Shown: positions 45,645 through 55,524 of the stretch, one piece after another
How the letters are laid out: each line of letters opens with the position of its first letter
Numbering within the stretch: the first letter of the stretch is position 1
Assembly: GCA_020854105.1 (NCBI GenBank)
Contig: JADZGB010000002.1
Span: forward strand, 251,695 to 315,694
Source: Burkholderiales bacterium
Lineage (GTDB): Bacteria > Pseudomonadota > Gammaproteobacteria > Burkholderiales > SHXO01
Reading direction: 5' to 3'
Length of the DNA stretch: 64,000 nt
Translations under genes and position numbers: made by a program
The notes under the pieces: generated by a model
What the model was told of the DNA's origin: nothing
The model's input: the letters and a program-made list of their open reading frames with translations, nothing else
Database searches by the model: none

Positions 45645-47726
45645 TCAGTGCAATGCGGTACTCAGCTTCTGGCCGCCCAGCTGCGTGCGCTCGTACTGCG
45701 CCTCGGACAGGGGCAGGACCGGGCGACCCGAAGTGAAGCGCAGCGTCATGCGCAGCATGTCGAGGATGACCACCCACAGCAGGATCGCGAACAGCAGCGC
45801 GAGGGCGGCGTCGATGCGGAACGCGATCACCTGGGCCCATGCATCGCCCAGCTTGTCGGCAGGTATCGCGCCCGATGCGATCCTGTCCGCGATCGCGTTC
45901 GCGCCCGACCAGAAGCCGATCTCGGGATTGGGGCTGAACACCTTGGTCGCCGCCGCGGTCGTACACACCACCGCCAGCCAGGTGAGCGGCAGACCGGTCA
46001 CCCAGGCATAGCGCAGCTTGCCCATCTTGATGATGATGCCGGTGGCAACCGACAGTGCGATGCCTGCCAGCAGCTGGTTGGAGATGCCGAACAGGGGCCA
46101 GAGGAAGCGGATGCCTCCCTGCGGATCGGTCACGCCCTGCCACAGGAAGTAGCCCCAGGCGGCGACGAAGATCAGGCTCGCCAGCACCGTCATCGGGTAG
46201 GAGGACACGTTGCCGAAGGAAGGCCAGAAGTGCTTGCCCAGATCCTGCAGCATGAAGCGGCCGACCCGGGTGCCGGCGTCCAGCGTGGTGAGGATGAACA
46301 GCACCTCGAACATGATGGCGAAGTGGTACCAGAACTTCATCAGCCCGCCGCCGAAGGTGGCGCTGAAGATGCTCGCCATGCCCACCGCGAGGGAGGGCGC
46401 ACCGCCGGTGCGCGCGAACAGCGAGGGCAGGCCCATTTCCACGGCCAGCGCCTTCATCTGGTCGACCGTGACCTGGAACTGCGGTCCCCAGGCCGAGATC
46501 ATCGCGACGGTCTCCTCGGCGCTCCTGCCGAAGTCGGCGTTGATCGCGAAGTAGACGCCCGGGTCCAGTATGCTGGCGGCGACCACGGCCATGATGGCGA
46601 CGAAGGACTCCATCGCCATCGAGCCGTAGCCGATCATGCGGATCTCCTTCTCGTTGGCGAGCAGCTTGGGTGTGGTGCCGGAGGAGACCAGCGCGTGGAA
46701 GCCCGAGATGGCGCCGCACGCGACGGTGATGAACACGAACGGGAACAGGTCGCCCTTGAAGATCGGGCCCATGCCGGTGCGCGCGAACTCGGTGAGCGCG
46801 GGCATCTTGACTTCAGGGGCGAGGATGACGATGGCGACGGCGAGCATCACCACCACGCCGACCTTGAGGAAGGTGGAGAGGTAGTCGCGCGGCGCGAGCA
46901 GCAGCCATACCGGCAGCACCGCAGCGGCGAAGCCGTAGATCATCACGAACCACGCACAGGTCTTCGCGTCCCAGTCGAACAGGCTGCGCACGGCCGCAGT
47001 CTGGTCCACCCAGAATCCGCCCACCACGCACACGATCAGCAGTGCGATGCCGATCAGCGTTCCCTCGAGCACGCGGCCCGGTCGGATGCTGCGCATGTAC
47101 AGGCCGATCAGCACCGCCACGGGGATGGTCGCGACGACGGTCGAGGTCGCCCACGGGTCGTGCTGCATGGCCTTGACGATGACCAGGCCGAGCACGGCGA
47201 TGAGGATGATGATGATCATCATGGTGCCGATCAGTGCTGCCCAGCCGCCCACCGGTCCGAGCTCGTCGCGCGCCATCTGCCCCAGGCTGCGTCCGTTGCG
47301 CCGGGTCGAGCAGAACATGATCACCATGTCCTGCACGCAACCGCCCAGCACCGAGCCGACCAGGATCCAGATGGTGCCGGGGAGATAGCCGAACTGCATT
47401 GCCAGGGTCGGGCCGATCAGGGGGCCCGGGCCGGCAATGGCGGCGAAGTGGTGGCCGAAGGTCACCCACTTGTTGGTGGGAATGAAGTCGCGGCCGTTGT
47501 TGAAGCGCTCGGCCGGCGTGGCCCGGGTCTCGTCGAGCACCAGCACCTTGGCGCAGATCCAGGCACTGTAGAACCGGTAGGCGACCAGGTAGACGCAGAT
47601 CGCGGCCATCACGAACCAGATGGCGTTGATCGATTCCCCACGGTGCGTGGCGATGCTGCCGAATGCCCAGGCGCCGACCAGGGCGACGACCACCCAGATC
47701 AGCTTGCCCAGCGGGTTGCTCTTCAT
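45645..47726 (-). CDS. cstA: Pyruvate/peptide transporter CstA
   Basis: CstA takes up pyruvate, and was first linked to peptide use in carbon starvation. The 693 aa integral membrane protein has more than 15 hydrophobic segments and CstA signatures: GRDFIPTNKWVTFGHHFAAIAGPGPL-type region (key residues TNKWVTFGHHFAAIAG), CVQDMVIMFCSTRRNGRSLG and ACGAISGFHALVSSGTT. GGGAGGAG right before the ATG at 47726 is a strong ribosome site. It is divergent from glyA and followed by the YbdD-like gene. Confidence 0.96.
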   Translation of the reverse strand: MKSNPLGKLIWVVVALVGAWAFGSIATHRGESINAIWFVMAAICVYLVAYRFYSAWICAKVLVLDETRATPAERFNNGRDFIPTNKWVTFGHHFAAIAGPGPLIGPTLAMQFGYLPGTIWILVGSVLGGCVQDMVIMFCSTRRNGRSLGQMARDELGPVGGWAALIGTMMIIIILIAVLGLVIVKAMQHDPWATSTVVATIPVAVLIGLYMRSIRPGRVLEGTLIGIALLIVCVVGGFWVDQTAAVRSLFDWDAKTCAWFVMIYGFAAAVLPVWLLLAPRDYLSTFLKVGVVVMLAVAIVILAPEVKMPALTEFARTGMGPIFKGDLFPFVFITVACGAISGFHALVSSGTTPKLLANEKEIRMIGYGSMAMESFVAIMAVVAASILDPGVYFAINADFGRSAEETVAMISAWGPQFQVTVDQMKALAVEMGLPSLFARTGGAPSLAVGMASIFSATFGGGLMKFWYHFAIMFEVLFILTTLDAGTRVGRFMLQDLGKHFWPSFGNVSSYPMTVLASLIFVAAWGYFLWQGVTDPQGGIRFLWPLFGISNQLLAGIALSVATGIIIKMGKLRYAWVTGLPLTWLAVVCTTAAATKVFSPNPEIGFWSGANAIADRIASGAIPADKLGDAWAQVIAFRIDAALALLFAILLWVVILDMLRMTLRFTSGRPVLPLSEAQYERTQLGGQKLSTALH

Positions 47727-47800
47727 GGACTCCTCCCTCGTTATTGGTATCGCACCAGAGAGCCTGCCTCAGGGCGCTCTGCGCGGCGCTGCAGGCGCCT

Positions 47801-47809
47801 ATCATAGCA
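47801..47809 (-). promoter_or_regulatory. Extended -10 promoter of cstA
   Basis: TGCTATGAT on the minus strand is an extended -10 (TGnTATNAT) and would give a leader of about 80 bases. No good -35 is seen. Confidence 0.45.
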
Positions 47810-47858
47810 GGGGCCCTCTGCGCCGCTACCCGCTCGGGCCGGCTCGCGCCGGGGCCGA

Positions 47859-47867
47859 TGGTACAAT
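47859..47867 (+). promoter_or_regulatory. Extended -10 promoter of glyA
   Basis: TGGTACAAT is an extended -10 element; transcription would start near 47874, 18 bases before the ATG. No riboswitch fits in so short a leader. Confidence 0.5.
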
Positions 47868-47891
47868 CGCCGCTTTGCGTCGAACCATCCC

Positions 47892-49136
47892 ATGTTTTCG
47901 AAGAATCAAACGATTGCGAGCTTCGATCCGGAGCTCTGGAAGGCCGTCTCCGGAGAAGTGCAGCGTCAGGAAGACCACATCGAACTGATCGCTTCGGAGA
48001 ACTACGCCAGTCCGTGCGTGCTCGAGGCGCAGGGCTCGGTCCTCACCAACAAGTACGCCGAAGGCTATCCCGGCAAGCGCTATTACGGCGGCTGCGAGTT
48101 CGTGGACGCTGCCGAGCAGCTGGCCATCGAGCGGGCGTGCGCGCTGTTCGAGTGCGACTTCGCCAACGTGCAGCCGCACTCAGGCAGCCAGGCCAACGCC
48201 GCCGTGTACATGGCCAACCTGCAGCCCGGCGATACCGTGCTGGGAATGTCGCTCGCCCACGGTGGCCACCTCACGCACGGCTCGCCGGTGAACTTCAGCG
48301 GCAAGCTCTACCACATCGTCTCCTATGGCCTGGACGCCGACGAGGTCATCGACTACGCGCAGCTCGAGCGGCTCGCACACCAGCACCGCCCGAAGATGAT
48401 CGTGGCCGGCGCGTCGGCCTATTCGCTGGTGATCGACTGGAAGCGTTTCCGCCAGGTTGCCGATGCGGTCGGGGCCACCCTCATGGCGGACATGGCGCAC
48501 TACGCCGGTCTGGTGGCGGCGAAGCTCTATCCCAGCCCGATCGGACACGCGCACTTCGTGACCAGCACGACGCACAAGACGCTGCGCGGCCCGCGCGGCG
48601 GCCTCATCCTCGGCCACGCAGACAACGAGAAGGCGCTCAACTCGGCAATCTTCCCGGGTAATCAGGGCGGTCCCCTGATGCACGTCATCGCCGCCAAGGC
48701 AGTCGCGTTCAAGGAAGCGATGACGCCCGGATTCCGCAGCTACCAGGAGCGGGTTCTGGCCAACGCGCGCGAGCTGGCCAGGGTGCTCCAGGAGCGCGGT
48801 CTGCGCATCGTCTCGGGGGGCACCGAGTCGCACATGTTCCTGGTCGACCTGCGTGCCAAGCGCATCACCGGCAAGGATGCCGAATCGGCCCTGGGCCGTG
48901 CCTACGTCACGGTGAACAAGAACGCGATCCCCAATGACCCGGAGAAGCCATTCGTGACCAGCGGCATCCGCCTCGGGTCGCCGGCAGTGACCACGCGCGG
49001 CTTCGACGCGCCCGAGATCCAGCAGCTCGGGCATCTGATCGCCGACGTGCTCGACGCGCCAGGCGATGACAGGCTGGTGGGCATGGTGCGCGAGAAGGTC
49101 GTCCAGATGTGCCGCCGTTTCCCCGTGTACGGCTGA
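47892..49136 (+). CDS. glyA: Serine hydroxymethyltransferase
   Basis: GlyA converts serine and tetrahydrofolate to glycine and 5,10-methylene-THF, the main C1 source. The 414 aa PLP enzyme has [32 protein letters not shown], the PLP lysine near residue 229 in [14 protein letters not shown], and [18 protein letters not shown]. The ATG at 47892 gives the standard N-terminus but has no Shine-Dalgarno. nrdR follows 18 bases later, the usual betaproteobacterial order. Confidence 0.98.
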   Translation: MFSKNQTIASFDPELWKAVSGEVQRQEDHIELIASENYASPCVLEAQGSVLTNKYAEGYPGKRYYGGCEFVDAAEQLAIERACALFECDFANVQPHSGSQANAAVYMANLQPGDTVLGMSLAHGGHLTHGSPVNFSGKLYHIVSYGLDADEVIDYAQLERLAHQHRPKMIVAGASAYSLVIDWKRFRQVADAVGATLMADMAHYAGLVAAKLYPSPIGHAHFVTSTTHKTLRGPRGGLILGHADNEKALNSAIFPGNQGGPLMHVIAAKAVAFKEAMTPGFRSYQERVLANARELARVLQERGLRIVSGGTESHMFLVDLRAKRITGKDAESALGRAYVTVNKNAIPNDPEKPFVTSGIRLGSPAVTTRGFDAPEIQQLGHLIADVLDAPGDDRLVGMVREKVVQMCRRFPVYG

Positions 49137-49154
49137 GCCGGCGGACCTGACCGG

Positions 49155-49652
49155 ATGAAGTGCCCCTTCTGCAGCGCACCCGACACCCAGGTGGTCGATT
49201 CGCGCGTGAACGAGGAGGGCGACAGCGTGCGCCGCCGCCGCCGCTGCGGCGCCTGCGACAAGCGCTTCACCACCTACGAGACGGTCGAGCTGCGCATGCC
49301 CAGCATCGTCAAGGCCAACGGCATCCGCGAGGAGTTCGACCGCGACAAGCTGCGTACCGGCTTCGTGCGCGCGCTGCACAAGCGGCCGGTGCCCACCGAA
49401 TACGTGGACGGCGCGATCGAGCGCATCACCCAGAAGCTGCTTGCGCTGGGCGAGCGCGAGATCGCTTCCCGCCGCATCGGCGAGATGGTGATGCGCGAGC
49501 TGTACCGGCTGGACAAGGTCGCCTACATCCGTTTCGCCTCGGTGTACAAGGATTTCCAGGACGTGGAGGACTTCCGCGACGTGCTCAAGGAGGTCGAGAA
49601 GCCCGCCCCCAGCGCGCCGCGCCGACGGGTGCGCCGGCCGGCCGCCTCCTGA
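49155..49652 (+). CDS. nrdR: Transcriptional repressor NrdR
   Basis: NrdR represses ribonucleotide reductase genes in response to dATP/ATP. The 165 aa product has the zinc ribbon with Cys at 3, 6, 31 and 34 ([25 protein letters not shown]) and the ATP-cone domain starting [19 protein letters not shown]. Its 3' end is 26 bases before the chosen ribD GTG. No nrd gene or NrdR box is obvious nearby. Confidence 0.97.
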   Translation: MKCPFCSAPDTQVVDSRVNEEGDSVRRRRRCGACDKRFTTYETVELRMPSIVKANGIREEFDRDKLRTGFVRALHKRPVPTEYVDGAIERITQKLLALGEREIASRRIGEMVMRELYRLDKVAYIRFASVYKDFQDVEDFRDVLKEVEKPAPSAPRRRVRRPAAS

Positions 49653-49678
49653 ACCCGCACGGCCTGCCCGCCACGCCC

Positions 49679-50791
49679 GTGTTCTCGGCCGACGATCAGC
49701 GCCACATGGCGCGAGCCCTCGAACTCGCCGCGCTCGGCCTGTACAGCACCACGCCCAACCCGCGCGTGGGCTGCGTGCTGGTGCGCGAGGGCGAGGCGGT
49801 GGGCGAGGGCTGGCACGAGCGTGCGGGCGAAGCGCACGCCGAGGTGAACGCGCTGCGCCAGGCCGGCGCGCGCGCGCGCGGCGCCACCGTCTACGTCTCG
49901 CTGGAGCCGTGCTCGCATCATGGGCGTACCCCGCCATGCGCGCACGCACTTGTCGATGCCGGCGTGACACGCGTGGTGGCAGCGATGTCGGACCCCGATC
50001 CGCGGGTTGCGGGTGCGGGGTTCGCGCAGCTGCGCGCGGCCGGCATCCAGGTCGAATGCGGGCTGCTCGAGGAGGCGGCGCGGGAACTGAACATCGGCTT
50101 CGTCCGGCGCATGCGGCACGGCCGGCCATGGGTCCGGGTGAAGACCGCGGCAAGCTTGGACGGACGCACCGCGCTTGCCAACGGCACCAGCCAGTGGATC
50201 ACCGGGCCGGCTGCGCGCCAGGACGGGCACCGCTGGCGCGCGCGCTCCTGCGCGGTGATGACCGGCATCGGCACGCTCCTGCACGACAACCCCAGGTTGA
50301 CCGTGCGCGACATCGAGACCTCGCGCCAGCCCCTTCGCATCGTGGTGGATCGCAACCTCGAACTGCCGGTGAGCGCGCGCATCCTCGAAGGCGGGGACGT
50401 GCTGGTGTTCACCGCCGCGGACGAGGCCGCGAGGGCGCGGGCGCTGCGCGCGCGCGGCGCCGAGGTGGTGGTGGCGGGCGATGCGTGCGGCAAGGTCGAT
50501 CTGCACGCGGCGATGCACGAACTGGGCCGCCGCGGGATGAACGAGATTCTGGTCGAGTCGGGCAATCGCCTCAACGGCGCCTTGGTACGGGCCGGTCTGG
50601 TGGACGAACTGATCGTGTACCTCGCGCCCCAGCTGCTGGGCGATCGTGGCCGCGGCATGTTCGACCTCGGCGAGCTGACCGTGCTCGAGCAGCGCATCGA
50701 CCTAGACGTGTGCGAAGTCCGCAGCATCGGGCCCGACCTGCACCTGCGCGCCAGACTGCGCCGCGGCGCTTCCGATCCATCCGCTTCCTGA
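49679..50791 (+). CDS. ribD: Riboflavin biosynthesis deaminase/reductase RibD
   Basis: RibD deaminates and then reduces the pyrimidine intermediate of riboflavin synthesis. The 370 aa product has the N-terminal deaminase with HAEVNAL and the zinc Cys residues of LEPCSHHGRTPPCAHAL, and the C-terminal reductase with KTAASLDGRTALANG and LVESGNRLNGALV. The GTG at 49679 gives MFSADDQRHMARALELA, matching the family's pre-MARAL segment; the ATG at 49706 would shorten it by nine residues. ribE follows 7 bases later. Confidence 0.95.
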   Translation: MFSADDQRHMARALELAALGLYSTTPNPRVGCVLVREGEAVGEGWHERAGEAHAEVNALRQAGARARGATVYVSLEPCSHHGRTPPCAHALVDAGVTRVVAAMSDPDPRVAGAGFAQLRAAGIQVECGLLEEAARELNIGFVRRMRHGRPWVRVKTAASLDGRTALANGTSQWITGPAARQDGHRWRARSCAVMTGIGTLLHDNPRLTVRDIETSRQPLRIVVDRNLELPVSARILEGGDVLVFTAADEAARARALRARGAEVVVAGDACGKVDLHAAMHELGRRGMNEILVESGNRLNGALVRAGLVDELIVYLAPQLLGDRGRGMFDLGELTVLEQRIDLDVCEVRSIGPDLHLRARLRRGASDPSAS

Positions 50792-50798
50792 GCCACTC

Positions 50799-51389
50799 AT
50801 GTTTACCGGCATCGTCCAGAGCACCGGCACCATCGCCAGCATCGCCCCGGCGCACGAGGGGGCGCGCGTCATCGTGCGCGCGCCGCAACTCGATCTCTCC
50901 GACGTCCATCCCGGCGATAGCATCTGCGTCGACGGTGTGTGCCTGACCGTCGTCGCCCTCGACGCCGAGACCTTCGCGGTGGACGTGTCCCGGGAGACCA
51001 TCGACAGCACCGCCGGCTTCCAGCCCGGCGCCGAGGTCAATCTGGAGAAGGCGCTGCGTCTGGCGGACCGCCTGGGCGGGCACCTGGTGAGCGGACACGT
51101 GGACGGCTGCGGCGAGGTGCTGCGCTTCGAGGCCGTGGGCGAGAGCTGGCTGCTCGAGATCCGCTGCCCCGAGGGCCTGGAGCGCTACATCGCCCGCAAG
51201 GGTTCGATCACTGTCAACGGCGTGAGTCTCACCATCAATCGCGTGCAAGGGCGCGCATTCTCCATCAACCTCATCCCGCACACGCTACAGGTGACCAATC
51301 TCCGGCACCTCGGTGCGAATGCGCGCGTCAACCTGGAAGTGGACCTGATCGCCAGGTATCTCGAGCGCCTGATGGGAGGCGTGGACTGA
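50799..51389 (+). CDS. ribE: Riboflavin synthase alpha chain
   Basis: This enzyme dismutates two 6,7-dimethyl-8-ribityllumazines to riboflavin. The 196 aa product has two lumazine-binding repeats, starting [15 protein letters not shown] and, in the second half, [27 protein letters not shown] carries the functional cysteine region. It lies between ribD and ribB with a 139-base gap after it. Confidence 0.96.
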   Translation: MFTGIVQSTGTIASIAPAHEGARVIVRAPQLDLSDVHPGDSICVDGVCLTVVALDAETFAVDVSRETIDSTAGFQPGAEVNLEKALRLADRLGGHLVSGHVDGCGEVLRFEAVGESWLLEIRCPEGLERYIARKGSITVNGVSLTINRVQGRAFSINLIPHTLQVTNLRHLGANARVNLEVDLIARYLERLMGGVD

Positions 51390-51528
51390 TCGTCGGGATG
51401 TCAGCCGCTGCCGGCCCGGAAGGGATCGATATCGCGTGCGTGCACGAGGGCGCCGCGGCGCATGCGCGCGCCGGGCGCCGGTGCGAATCTGGCAGAATGT
51501 CCGCTTCCTTCGCCGGTTCGCTCTTTCC

Positions 51529-52665
51529 ATGACCGCTATCAGCCCCATCAACGAGATCATCGCCGAGTTGCAGACCGGCCGCATGGTCGTGCTGGTGGAC
51601 GAGGAAGACCGCGAGAACGAGGGCGACCTCGTGCTCGCCGCCGACTTCGTCACTCCGGAGGCGATCAACTTCATGGCGCGGTTCGGGCGCGGTCTGATCT
51701 GTCTCACGCTCACCGAGGAACGCTGCCGCCAGCTCGAACTGCCGCCGATGGTCGGGCGCAACCGCTCGCAGATGGGGACCAACTTCACGGCCTCGATCGA
51801 GGCCGCACAGGGCGTGACCACCGGCATCTCCGCCGCCGATCGCGCACGCACGGTACAGGCCGCGGTGCACCGCGACGCGCGGCCGCAGGATCTGGTGCAG
51901 CCGGGGCACGTCTTTCCGCTGATGGCGCAGCGCGGAGGCGTGCTGGTGCGCGCCGGTCACACCGAGGCGGGCTGCGATCTGGCCGCGCTGGCAGGCCTGA
52001 CGCCGGCCGCGGTGATCTGCGAGATTCTCAGGGACGATGGCGAGATGGCGCGCCTGCCGGACCTGCTGGTGTTCGCGCACCAGCACGGACTGAAGGTGGG
52101 AACCATAGCCGACCTCATCCACCATCGCAGCCGCACCGAGTCGCTCGTGCGTCGCGAATGGGAGCGGCCGATCGAGACCGCGTACGGATGCTTTCAGCTG
52201 GTCGCCTATCGCGACGTGACCGCCGATCAGGTGCATCTCGCGCTCGTGCACGGCGATATCGGCGGAAACAGGGAAGTGCTGGTGCGGGTGCACGAGCCGT
52301 TCTCGGCCGTGGATCTGCTCGACACGACCAGTGCCGCGCACTCGTGGAACCTGGGTGATGCCATGCGCACGATCACGGCGGGCGAAGCGGGCGTGCTGGT
52401 GCTGTTGCACCGCGAGGAGAGCGGCCAGGCGCTGCTGCAGCGGCTGCGCGAGGAGCCGGGCGCGGACGTCGCGAAGATGGATTTGCGCACCTATGGCATC
52501 GGCGCGCAGATCCTGCGCGATCTGGGCGTGGCGCGCATGCGTATCATGGCGCAGCCGCGCAAGATGCCGAGCATGACCGGCTTCGACCTGGAAGTGACCG
52601 GCTATCTGCTGCCGCAGAAGGCTCTGGCGGCATCGGTCACCGCCATCGGCGAGCGCAGGCGCTGA
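51529..52665 (+). CDS. ribB: 3,4-dihydroxy-2-butanone-4-phosphate synthase with degenerate GTP cyclohydrolase II domain (RibBX type)
   Basis: Residues 1-~200 form an intact DHBP synthase ([55 protein letters not shown]), which makes the four-carbon unit of riboflavin. Residues ~205-370 resemble GTP cyclohydrolase II, but the three zinc cysteines of CLTGDxFxSxRCDCG are missing; the matching stretch reads [20 protein letters not shown]. This is the RibBX pattern, so a separate ribA should exist elsewhere. The ATG at 51529 has no clear Shine-Dalgarno. No FMN riboswitch is seen in the 139-base gap upstream. Confidence 0.93.
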   Translation: MTAISPINEIIAELQTGRMVVLVDEEDRENEGDLVLAADFVTPEAINFMARFGRGLICLTLTEERCRQLELPPMVGRNRSQMGTNFTASIEAAQGVTTGISAADRARTVQAAVHRDARPQDLVQPGHVFPLMAQRGGVLVRAGHTEAGCDLAALAGLTPAAVICEILRDDGEMARLPDLLVFAHQHGLKVGTIADLIHHRSRTESLVRREWERPIETAYGCFQLVAYRDVTADQVHLALVHGDIGGNREVLVRVHEPFSAVDLLDTTSAAHSWNLGDAMRTITAGEAGVLVLLHREESGQALLQRLREEPGADVAKMDLRTYGIGAQILRDLGVARMRIMAQPRKMPSMTGFDLEVTGYLLPQKALAASVTAIGERRR

Positions 52666-52687
52666 CACGAGACGACGCACGGAAAGC

Positions 52688-53167
52688 ATGGCGCGATACG
52701 ACGACATCGAGGAACTGGAGCCCCGCTATGACGGGGCCGGACTGCGTATCGGCATCATCATGAGCCGGTTCAACATCGACGTGTGCGAGGGACTGCTGGC
52801 TGCCTGTTCGGCCGAACTGCGCCGCTGCGGTGTCGGGCCCGGGGACATGCTGGTCGTCACCGTGCCCGGGGCGCTGGAGATCGCGCTGGCGGCGCAGAGA
52901 ATGGCGGCCGGCGGTAGCTTCGACGCGCTGTGCGCGCTCGGTGCCGTGATCCGCGGCGAGACCTATCACTTCGAGGTGGTGTCGGATCAGTCGGCCGCGG
53001 CGCTGGCACAGGTGCAGCTGGACACCGGCGTGCCGATCGCCAATGGCGTGCTGACCACCGACGACGACGGCCAGGCTGAAGCGCGCATGCGCCAGAAGGG
53101 CAGCGACGTCGCGCGTGCGGCGATCGAGATGGCAAACCTGCTCAGGGCGCTCGATGGCCGGCGCTGA
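52688..53167 (+). CDS. ribH: 6,7-dimethyl-8-ribityllumazine synthase
   Basis: RibH joins the pyrimidine and the four-carbon unit and forms an icosahedral or pentameric shell. The 159 aa product has [30 protein letters not shown] and the catalytic His in [14 protein letters not shown]. It begins 22 bases after ribB and overlaps nusB by 14 bases. Confidence 0.97.
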   Translation: MARYDDIEELEPRYDGAGLRIGIIMSRFNIDVCEGLLAACSAELRRCGVGPGDMLVVTVPGALEIALAAQRMAAGGSFDALCALGAVIRGETYHFEVVSDQSAAALAQVQLDTGVPIANGVLTTDDDGQAEARMRQKGSDVARAAIEMANLLRALDGRR

Positions 53168-53618
53168 GCAGAGCGCAGGGTCGCGCCGCGACGTGGCGCG
53201 CGGCTCGCGTCGGCGTTCGCGCGAACTGGCGCTGCAGTCGCTGTACCAGTGGCTGGTGAGCGGAGGAGACACGCGCCAGCTATGCCGCGACGCGCTCGTC
53301 GAGGCCGCGGCGCCGCGCCCCGACGAGGCCTATTTCACCACGCTGGTGGAAGGCGTGGCGCAGCGGCGCGACGGCCTCGATGCGGACCTGCAGCCGTTCC
53401 TGGACCGCCCCGCCGGGTCGCTCAGCCCGATCGAGCACGTGCTGCTGCTGCTCGGCGCCTACGAACTGAGCGCCTGTGCCGACGTGCCGTACCGCGTGGT
53501 GATCAACGAAGCGGTGGAACTGGCCAAGAGCTACGGCGGCACCGATGGTCACCGTTACGTCAACGGAGTTCTGGACAGGCTGGCTGCCCAGATCCGGCCG
53601 CACGAGTTCAGAAGATAG
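53154..53618 (+). CDS. nusB: Transcription antitermination factor NusB
   Basis: NusB with S10 (NusE) binds boxA RNA in rRNA antitermination. The 154 aa all-helical protein has [40 protein letters not shown] and [25 protein letters not shown]. The ATG at 53154 lies inside the end of ribH, so translation is coupled, the usual ribH-nusB arrangement. Confidence 0.97.
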   Translation: MAGAEQSAGSRRDVARGSRRRSRELALQSLYQWLVSGGDTRQLCRDALVEAAAPRPDEAYFTTLVEGVAQRRDGLDADLQPFLDRPAGSLSPIEHVLLLLGAYELSACADVPYRVVINEAVELAKSYGGTDGHRYVNGVLDRLAAQIRPHEFRR

Positions 53619-53641
53619 CCGCGAACGGCAGGGAGACAGCG

Positions 53642-54502
53642 ATGGCGGAGGCAGCGAAGAAGCTCACGATTTTCGATCTGCAGGCCAAGGTCGATCGCGG
53701 CGAGAAGGTGTTCCAGGTGACTGCGGTGGATTTTCCCACTGCGCAACTGGTCGACCGGGCCGGCATCGACTGCATCCTCATCGGCGACTCGCTGGGCATG
53801 ACCGCGCTCGGCTACCCGAGCACGGTGCCGGTGACGATGGACGAGATGATCCACCATGCGAAGGCGATCTCGCGCGCGGCCAGGCGCGCGCTCCTGGTCG
53901 GGGATCTGCCGCTCGGCGCCTACCACGCCAGCGTCGCCGATGCAGTGAACAGCGCCATGCGCATGGTGAAGGAGGGGGGCGCCGACGTGGTCAAGTTGGA
54001 GGGCGGCGAGGACTTCGCGCCCATGGCGCAGGCTGTCGTGCGGGCCGGCATCCCGGTCATGGCGCACATCGGCCTGACGCCCCAGCTCATGTCCAAGCTG
54101 GGCGGTTTCAGGGTGCAGGGCAGGGACGCCGCGGCCGGCGTGCAACTGCTCGCGGATGCGCTTGCCATGGAGCAGGCCGGCTGCTTCGCCATCGTGCTCG
54201 AGGCCATTCCCGATCGCGTCGCGCAGTTGATCACCGAGCGCCTGCGCATTCCGACCATCGGCATCGGCGCGGGTCCGCATTGCGACGGACAGAATCTCGT
54301 GCTGCACGACATGGTCGGGCTGTTCGACCGCTTCGCCCCGAAGTTCGTGAAGAAGTACGCCGATTGCCGGAGTCTCATCGGCAAGGCGCTGGCCGAGTTC
54401 CAGGACGAGGTGCGCAACGGACGGTTCCCGCTGCCCGAACACAGCTTCACCATGAAGGAAGACGAGTACCAGGCGCTGCTTCGGCAGCTGCCGCGCACCT
54501 GA
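53642..54502 (+). CDS. panB: 3-methyl-2-oxobutanoate hydroxymethyltransferase
   Basis: PanB makes ketopantoate for pantothenate and CoA. The 286 aa product shows LIGDSLGMTALGYPSTVPVT, MVKEGGADVVKLEGG, MAHIGLTPQ and IPTIGIGAGPHCDGQNLVLHDM. GGGAG six bases before the ATG supports the start. It lies between nusB and thiL, which usually are neighbours, so it looks inserted; panC is not next to it. It differs from many PanBs at the N-terminus (VTAVDFPTAQL rather than the more common TAYD). Confidence 0.93.
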   Translation: MAEAAKKLTIFDLQAKVDRGEKVFQVTAVDFPTAQLVDRAGIDCILIGDSLGMTALGYPSTVPVTMDEMIHHAKAISRAARRALLVGDLPLGAYHASVADAVNSAMRMVKEGGADVVKLEGGEDFAPMAQAVVRAGIPVMAHIGLTPQLMSKLGGFRVQGRDAAAGVQLLADALAMEQAGCFAIVLEAIPDRVAQLITERLRIPTIGIGAGPHCDGQNLVLHDMVGLFDRFAPKFVKKYADCRSLIGKALAEFQDEVRNGRFPLPEHSFTMKEDEYQALLRQLPRT

Positions 54503-54553
54503 CCGGCTCGACCCGGTGTAGGTGCGCGAGACGACGACGAGGTTCGATGCTAC

Positions 54554-55516
54554 ATGCCCGGTGAATTCGAACTGATCGCGCGGCATTTCTCGCCGGCCAC
54601 GCATCACACGGTGCTGGCCGGCGGCGACGACGCCGCGCTGATCGCGCCGCCTCCCGGCATGGAACTGGCCGTGTCCACCGACATGCTGGTGGCCGGGCGC
54701 CACTTCCCGCCGGACGCCGACCCTGCAAGCGTCGGTCACAAGTCCCTGGCGGTCAATCTGTCCGACATGGCGGCAATGGGCGCCAGGCCCCGCTGGGCCA
54801 CGCTGTCGCTCGCGCTGCCCGCCATCGACGAAGCCTGGATCGCGGCATTCATGCGCGGTTTCATGACGCTCGCCGCGGACCACGACGTCGACCTGGTGGG
54901 CGGCGATACCACCTCCGGTCCGCTCAACCTGTGTGTCCAGATCATCGGCGACGTGCCCGCCGGACAGGCGCTGCGTCGCTGCGGCGCGTGTGCGGGCGAT
55001 CTGGTGTGGGTGTCGGGAACACTGGGCGAGGCGGCGGTCGGCCTGCGCTGCCTGCGCGGCGAGTGGGCGCTGCCGGCACCCGAGCGCGCGCGCTGCCTGC
55101 AGCGTCTGGAGCGACCGCAGCCGCGCGTGCAACTCGGCGTGGCGCTGCGCGGGATCGCGCACGCGGCCATCGACGTTTCCGACGGACTGGTGGCCGACCT
55201 CGGGCATATCGCAGGCCGCTCCAGCGTGCGCGCAGTCGTGCGCTGGCCGCAGGTTCCCCGCCCGGGCACCGGACACGACGGGCCGGCGCTGCGCGAATGC
55301 GTGCTCGCGGGCGGCGACGACTACGAGCTGTGCTTCACTGCGCCGGCGCACGCCACACCGGCCATCCACGCGCTCGCGCAGCGCTTTTCGCTGCCGCTGA
55401 CGGCGATCGGACACATCGAACAGGGCAGCCCCGGCGTGACAGTGTACGATGCCGACGGGGCGCCGCTCGTGCTGCAGGCGGCGGGCTTCGACCACTTTCG
55501 CACGCCCTCCGGCTGA
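54554..55516 (+). CDS. thiL: Thiamine-monophosphate kinase
   Basis: ThiL phosphorylates thiamine monophosphate to the active diphosphate. The 320 aa product has the PurM-like fold: GDDAALI, VSTDMLVAGRHFPPD, VNLSDMAAMGARPRW, LVGGDTTSG and IDVSDGLVADLGHI. It starts 51 bases after panB and is followed 8 bases later by pgpA, the usual pairing. Confidence 0.96.
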   Translation: MPGEFELIARHFSPATHHTVLAGGDDAALIAPPPGMELAVSTDMLVAGRHFPPDADPASVGHKSLAVNLSDMAAMGARPRWATLSLALPAIDEAWIAAFMRGFMTLAADHDVDLVGGDTTSGPLNLCVQIIGDVPAGQALRRCGACAGDLVWVSGTLGEAAVGLRCLRGEWALPAPERARCLQRLERPQPRVQLGVALRGIAHAAIDVSDGLVADLGHIAGRSSVRAVVRWPQVPRPGTGHDGPALRECVLAGGDDYELCFTAPAHATPAIHALAQRFSLPLTAIGHIEQGSPGVTVYDADGAPLVLQAAGFDHFRTPSG

Positions 55517-55524
55517 ACCGTTCC

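Noticed and set aside
47868..47891. Glycine or other riboswitch upstream of glyA
   Set aside because: The predicted leader is only about 18 bases, too short for an aptamer.
51390..51528. Possible FMN riboswitch before ribB
   Set aside because: The conserved RFN sequence blocks (such as the AGGGG and GGGTGAAATTCCC-type parts) are not visible in this short gap.
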